Below, piece by piece: positions 60,330-64,000 of a DNA stretch of 64,000 nt. The notes under the pieces are model-generated. The model searched no databases. It was not told the origin of the DNA and saw nothing but the letters and a program-made list of their open reading frames with translations. The first letter of the stretch is position 1. Each line of letters starts with the position of its first letter. This DNA is from Druceiella hillmani. Lineage: Eukaryota; Arthropoda; Insecta; Lepidoptera; Hepialidae. The position numbers and the translations under genes are program-made. Location: assembly GCA_039881145.1 (NCBI GenBank), contig JAYKKI010000052.1, positions 8,437,501-8,501,500 on the forward strand. Direction: 5' to 3'.

Positions 60330-61740
60330 CAACAGCTACTCAAGAGAGCCTACAAAAGAAGGTAAAACATATTAAAATGACAAATAAACAAGGTTATACC
60401 TACATATTTTACAAGCAAATTCTACTATAGGTAAACAAGAATCAATATTTGACCAACATGTAGTAAAAAACCATTTGATTATAATTATATTAATAACCCC
60501 AAGCTGATATAGCGCTTTATGTCTAGGTGTCTTGCTTTTGCCCAGGTGAGTAATTTCTTATAGCCACGTCACTCTTTCTAAAGTAATTAAAAAATATACC
60601 GGCTCTGGCAAGCACCATTATAAAGGTTAATCAACGACGATTATTGATAAAGATATTCATGTTAGGACGAAGTGATTTGCCGTATTATTTCTGATCATTA
60701 AAGACTCAATTAACGGTTTTCTAATTTGCTTTATTCGTAGACCAAAATTGATAAAATAGGTTTTATAAATTGATGTTTCAATGATTTTTATATAAAGGAG
60801 AATTGAGGCTGAAGTACACCAGATGCAATGCGTACGCAGCAGAGCGTATCACCAAGAATCTGCAGGGCTCTCCTCCATATCGGAGCAGATATAGAAAGTA
60901 GTCAGTAAAATAAATAAGGAAGATTGCTTTTTCCCTTTTTTTCATGCATTTTCTCGGCTTTTTTAATTATTTAGAGTTCTGTTATACTCATTTCGTAGCT
61001 ATTATTGAAAGTTGTTTGACATATACAATATATACGATTAAAAATTGTAATTAAGACGAAATTAATTATTAAGGTTTCAATTTTATTTCTTAAAAAATGC
61101 TTCTGATATACCTACATCGTAAACTAAAATAACCAGGTACATGGATAGATAGAAAAACGTCAGCGGTTAATTTTTATGAGTCACAGTAAAATATTTTATA
61201 TCGTATATGGCAGTATCGTAATTTTACCAATTTACGATACTACCATAAAATAAATTTGTTTAAAATTTAGCAAACTAAAATTTTTTGATAACCCAGTTAG
61301 ACATAGGTATTACAATAATAAAAGGTTATTGCCGCATAAATTTTTTTTAATTTTAATTACAATTTAAAAATGGAATAATATGTAGGTATTGTTAAAAACA
61401 GGGAGATATAATTTCGTGATAAGAATAGTAACACTTATCTTCTTGTTCTTGTCACTTCCTCTAAAAGTAGCATTGGTCACGTTGACGGATTGTTTTTCCG
61501 TGTTCACTTATTACAATAAAATAAATCCGTTTTGCCCCAGTTAATCGGTATATTTTATTTAATCAGAACAGATTACGAACTCGGGCATATAATATTATGC
61601 ACCCATTGTATAAAATTTCGTAGGAAAGTGCGTCAAGTAAAAATATCGACATCAGGTAAAACTTTTCTAATTACCGCCTGGAAATACATCAAGGCGTCCA
61701 AAAGAATACTTGTTCTGTTGATTAAAATGGTAAGAGTAAA
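60330..61740. other. AT-rich DNA upstream of the copia element
   Basis: No firm gene. A small patch of higher GC (60800-60895) is open in more than one frame. An inverted repeat with 15-bp arms ('tatggcagtatcgta' at 61206-61220 and its partner at 61233-61247, one mismatch) is present. The ORF at 61532-61744 precedes the copia Gag and may be chance or leader. No LTR was recognised. Confidence 0.4.
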
Positions 61741-62105
61741 ATGAAAGGACATAGCAATGCAATCAGGCTGGAAGGATCCAGTAATTGAAATACCTGGAAG
61801 TTCCAAATTACTGTACTATTAAGAAACCAAAGTTTGCCGGACATAGTTGAGAGAAAATACCTAAAATCTGAAGATGCGACTTTACTAGCAAACTGGAAAA
61901 CCAAAGATGCCAAGTCTCAGGGACTATAGGTTACAAGATTGGTGGAGAATATGATGTTGCGCATTATGAAATGTACAACTTCTGCGGAGATGCGGAGAAA
62001 AGAACAGAGTGCATAAAAGGAGAAGACGGAGACTAATATTCATATTGTACGCCAATGATTCTTTTAGTACAAATGTGAAAGAGTATAGAGTTGTCAATAT
62101 TCTTA
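61741..62105 (+). pseudogene. Copia Gag (UBN2-type) pseudogene
   Basis: From the ATG at 61741 the frame reads 'MKGHSNAIRLEGSSN', stop, 'NTWKFQITVLLRNQSLPDIV', 'SEDATLLANWKTKDAKSQGL', stop, and 'CTTSAEMRRKEQSA'; further stops come near 62000-62095. The '-L-G-NY-TW----' opening, a Trp-containing helix, 'TKDAKAQ' and 'TSAEMW' landmarks identify the Gag of copia elements, which forms the virus-like particle. At least five in-frame stops, one replacing the aromatic residue of the N-Y-TW motif, make it nonfunctional. Confidence 0.87.
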
Positions 62106-62224
62106 TCAAAGATCTGATAAGTTTTTCATAACAAAAGTTGTTTACGAGGGACGATACATCGTTTGCCATTCAACAATAGTTAGAATACAAGTACCAAAAT
62201 ATGCAAACTAATCAATTCAAATAC

Positions 62225-62880
62225 GTGCGGCCCAATGAAAGAAATGTTAGTTGTAGGGTCAAGACATTTTATGGTATTGAAGGATGACTTATGCTACCAT
62301 AGATATGTATACTTTGTCAAAAATGAACACGAATTGAAGAGGTTAATAGAAGATTTCATAAATAAGACTGAAAAGATAACCGGAAATAAAGTGAAAGTGT
62401 TTAAAAGTAATAATGGTTATAATTTATAAAAAATAAGTAAAGGGTATGTTCTCGAAACGCGAAATAATACACCAGATAACTGTGCCGTATAACCCGGAGC
62501 ATAAAGCAAAAGCTGAAAAAGTAAATAGAACATTAGTCGAAACTGCAAGGACAATGTTGTACGCTAAAAACTTACTAAAGAAGTTGTGGACTGCAGCTTT
62601 TATCCTGAAAAGAATAGATGAGAATAAAGATAAGGAAGGAAAATCGTCGTATGTGGTATGGACGAAGAAATATCATGATATTCATCAGGTAAAATCTTTC
62701 GAAGCTTCAGTTCATGTACAGATACCGAAGGAAAGAAGGAGAAAGTCGGACGGTAAAAGCGAGAAATGATTGATGGTTGAGTATGAAAAGGATGTGAAAG
62801 GATATTGGATATATTTTTCACAAAAGAACACTGTACAAGTAAGAAAAGATATAGTTTTCTTAGCACCAGAGAAAAATTAA
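62225..62880 (+). pseudogene. Copia integrase pseudogene
   Basis: Frame 62235-62429 contains 'RYVYFVKNEHELKRLIEDFI' and 'KTEKITGNKVKVFKSNNGYN', the integrase core up to its second catalytic Asp, which here reads Asn ('SNNG' for the usual SDNG). After a stop and frame change, 62446-62769 gives 'HQITVPYNPEHKAKAEKVNR' and 'TLVETARTMLYAKNLLKKLW'; the catalytic Glu ('AEKVNRTL') is kept. 'SFEASVHVQIPKERRRKSD' and 'DVKGYWIYFSQKNTVQVRKD' with 'IVFLAPEKN' complete the C-terminal region. A deletion has removed the zinc-binding N-terminus. Confidence 0.9.
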
Positions 62881-63158
62881 GAGAAAATGAAGAAAATGCA
62901 AATAGGAGTTGTGAACCACACGGTGAATCAGAATTTAATCAGTCTAGTCTCGATGGCATTGAGACTGAAAGTCGGACTGAATCTGGAAATAATTACGATC
63001 CACTTGTTGATTATAATGGAAGTTTATGACTCGGATGGCATCGTAGAGCTACGAGAACCAAACAGTCGTATCAGAAAACAAACATAATTTTACCAGTTCA
63101 ATAATATCTACAGTTAGGAGAGTAGGCCAATCACGTACAAGAAGGGCCTGAAGTGAAA

Positions 63159-63218
63159 ATATACTGCTGAGTGGAGTGATACTATGTATTCATAGCATCA
63201 CTCCACTCAGCAGTATAT
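63159..63218. repeat. Hairpin, 27-bp arms, 4-nt loop, inside copia pol
   Basis: The arms 63160-63186 and 63191-63217 ('tactgctgagtggagtgat' core) pair with one mismatch around the loop 'tatt'. A partial extra copy 'gcagtatata' follows at about 63220. It sits between the integrase tail and the RT start and breaks the frame there. Confidence 0.95.
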
Positions 63219-63224
63219 AGCAGT

Positions 63225-64000
63225 ATATATAGAAGTGCAAAGGTTAAAAGAGAATAATACTTGGAACTTTAGTGATGTACCTGTAAGTGGGAAAGAAGTT
63301 AGCAGTAAATGTATGTTTAAACTTAGAAGAAATAATATTTATATAATAATATTACTCGGTACAAATCCAGGTTAATTTCTAGACGGTTTGAGCCAGATAA
63401 TGTTTTAGATTTAAATTTAATTTATGCTCAGGTTGCAAAATTACCAACTTTTATATTTTTAATAGTAATTGCAAATAAATTAAAATTACCCATCTATCAA
63501 ATGAATACAACTGGAGCCTTTTCATTTAATGAGATAAATGAAAATGTGTTTATTTAATTGTCAGAAGGAGCTTACAGTATAGATAGTAATAACAATATTA
63601 AGTTAAACAAATTGCTGTATGGTCTCAAGAATTCACCAAAATTTTAGAGTATCAAATTTAATTCTGCAGAAAGATTTTACAAGGTCAAAATACTATTCCT
63701 GTTTGAACATAAAGTGTGATGGCAATAATAAAATCTATTTGTCATTATATGCCAATGATCTTTTAATATTTGAGATTAATGAAACATTAACTACTCAACT
63801 CAAAATTGTTCTAAAAAAGAGCTTGAGATGAAATACTTAGGGTACCTATCTAATATCTTGGGTGTAAACGTTCAGCAAAATTTCAAAACTGGTGTCACTG
63901 ATTTGAGTCAAACAAATTATTTATAAAATATTTTTGAAAGTCTCAAAATGGAAAATTTTCAAGAAATGTTAACGAACTTTAAAATAATTCTAAATGATAT
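63225..64000 (+). pseudogene. Copia reverse transcriptase pseudogene, cut by the window end
   Basis: 'EVQRLKENNTWNFSDVPVSG' followed by 'KEVSSKCMFKLRRN' (63230-63330) opens the RT. Then come 'YQMNTTGAFSFNEINENVFI' (about 63494-63553), 'EGAYSIDSNNNIKLNKLLYG' with 'LKNSPKF' (63568-63645), 'GNNKIYLSLYANDLLIFEIN' (63722-63780), and after a frame change 'ILGVNVQQNFKTGVTDLSQT' (63857-63915). The first catalytic Asp of 'MDVKTAF' is Asn, and the YVDD box reads YAND, so both metal-binding sites are damaged. It continues past 64000. Confidence 0.9.

Larger units (their letters stand above)
61741..64000 (+). mobile_element. Ty1/copia LTR retrotransposon remnant, running off the window
   Basis: The plus strand shows copia Gag, integrase and reverse transcriptase in copia order (integrase before RT), which separates it from gypsy. 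The segment between Gag and integrase, with the zinc knuckle and protease, is deleted or scrambled (62105-62225). Stops and frame shifts are frequent. The RNase H and 3' LTR would lie beyond 64000. A 60-bp hairpin interrupts the integrase-RT linker. Confidence 0.9.

Overview
This window reads as non-coding, repeat-dominated DNA from an animal nuclear genome, most probably an insect. The background is very AT-rich, with long (TA)n and (TG)n microsatellites and no operons, bacterial gene packing or clear host exons. The recognisable elements fit an arthropod: an R1-clade LINE, an RTE-like LINE, a Jockey-like LINE, a Ty3/gypsy element with a CsRn1/Kabuki-like Gag motif, a Ty1/copia element, a Helitron helicase fragment, a tRNA-derived SINE, and a LINE-type tail ending in a 'ggaaccctgaaaa' sequence. 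The order of insect cannot be fixed by eye.

Layout. 1-43: edge of a GC-rich minisatellite. About 400-2310: one copy of a long, unidentified interspersed repeat (family C). Its inverted partner is at about 36190-37700 and a shorter direct copy is at 40785-41080. 2340-5410 (minus strand): decayed R1-clade LINE with three Gag zinc knuckles and a reverse transcriptase (RT) that keeps its YADD box. 6331-7790: repeats A and B, which reappear in the same order and orientation at 55500-57450. 8-18 kb: featureless AT-rich DNA with two large TA arrays. 18459-18698: the most protein-like unexplained ORF. 19391-19684: triplicated repeat. 21955-22830: RTE-like LINE remnant. 28555-28800: Helitron Pif1-like helicase C-terminus. 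34050-34385: LINE-type tail. 43045-43260: Jockey-like fragment. 43745-44170: duplicated segment holding a perfect 20-bp-arm palindrome. 45745-45960: SINE beside a gypsy element (46005-48260). 51925-52195: large inverted repeat whose arms carry a hammerhead-ribozyme-like core of the Penelope type. 52464-52832: 48-bp minisatellite. 57690-60325: roughly 1.2-1.3-kb unit in tandem, with TA arrays at the junctions. 61741-64000: copia element running off the window, interrupted by a strong hairpin.

None of these elements looks able to move. Every coding remnant has stops, frameshifts or lost catalytic or zinc-binding residues. The most interesting item is the hammerhead-like motif in the 51.9-52.2 kb inverted repeat. 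After it come the family C repeat, the tandem 1.2-kb unit, and the unassigned ORF at 18.5 kb. I found no convincing host gene, tRNA gene, rRNA gene or CRISPR array.
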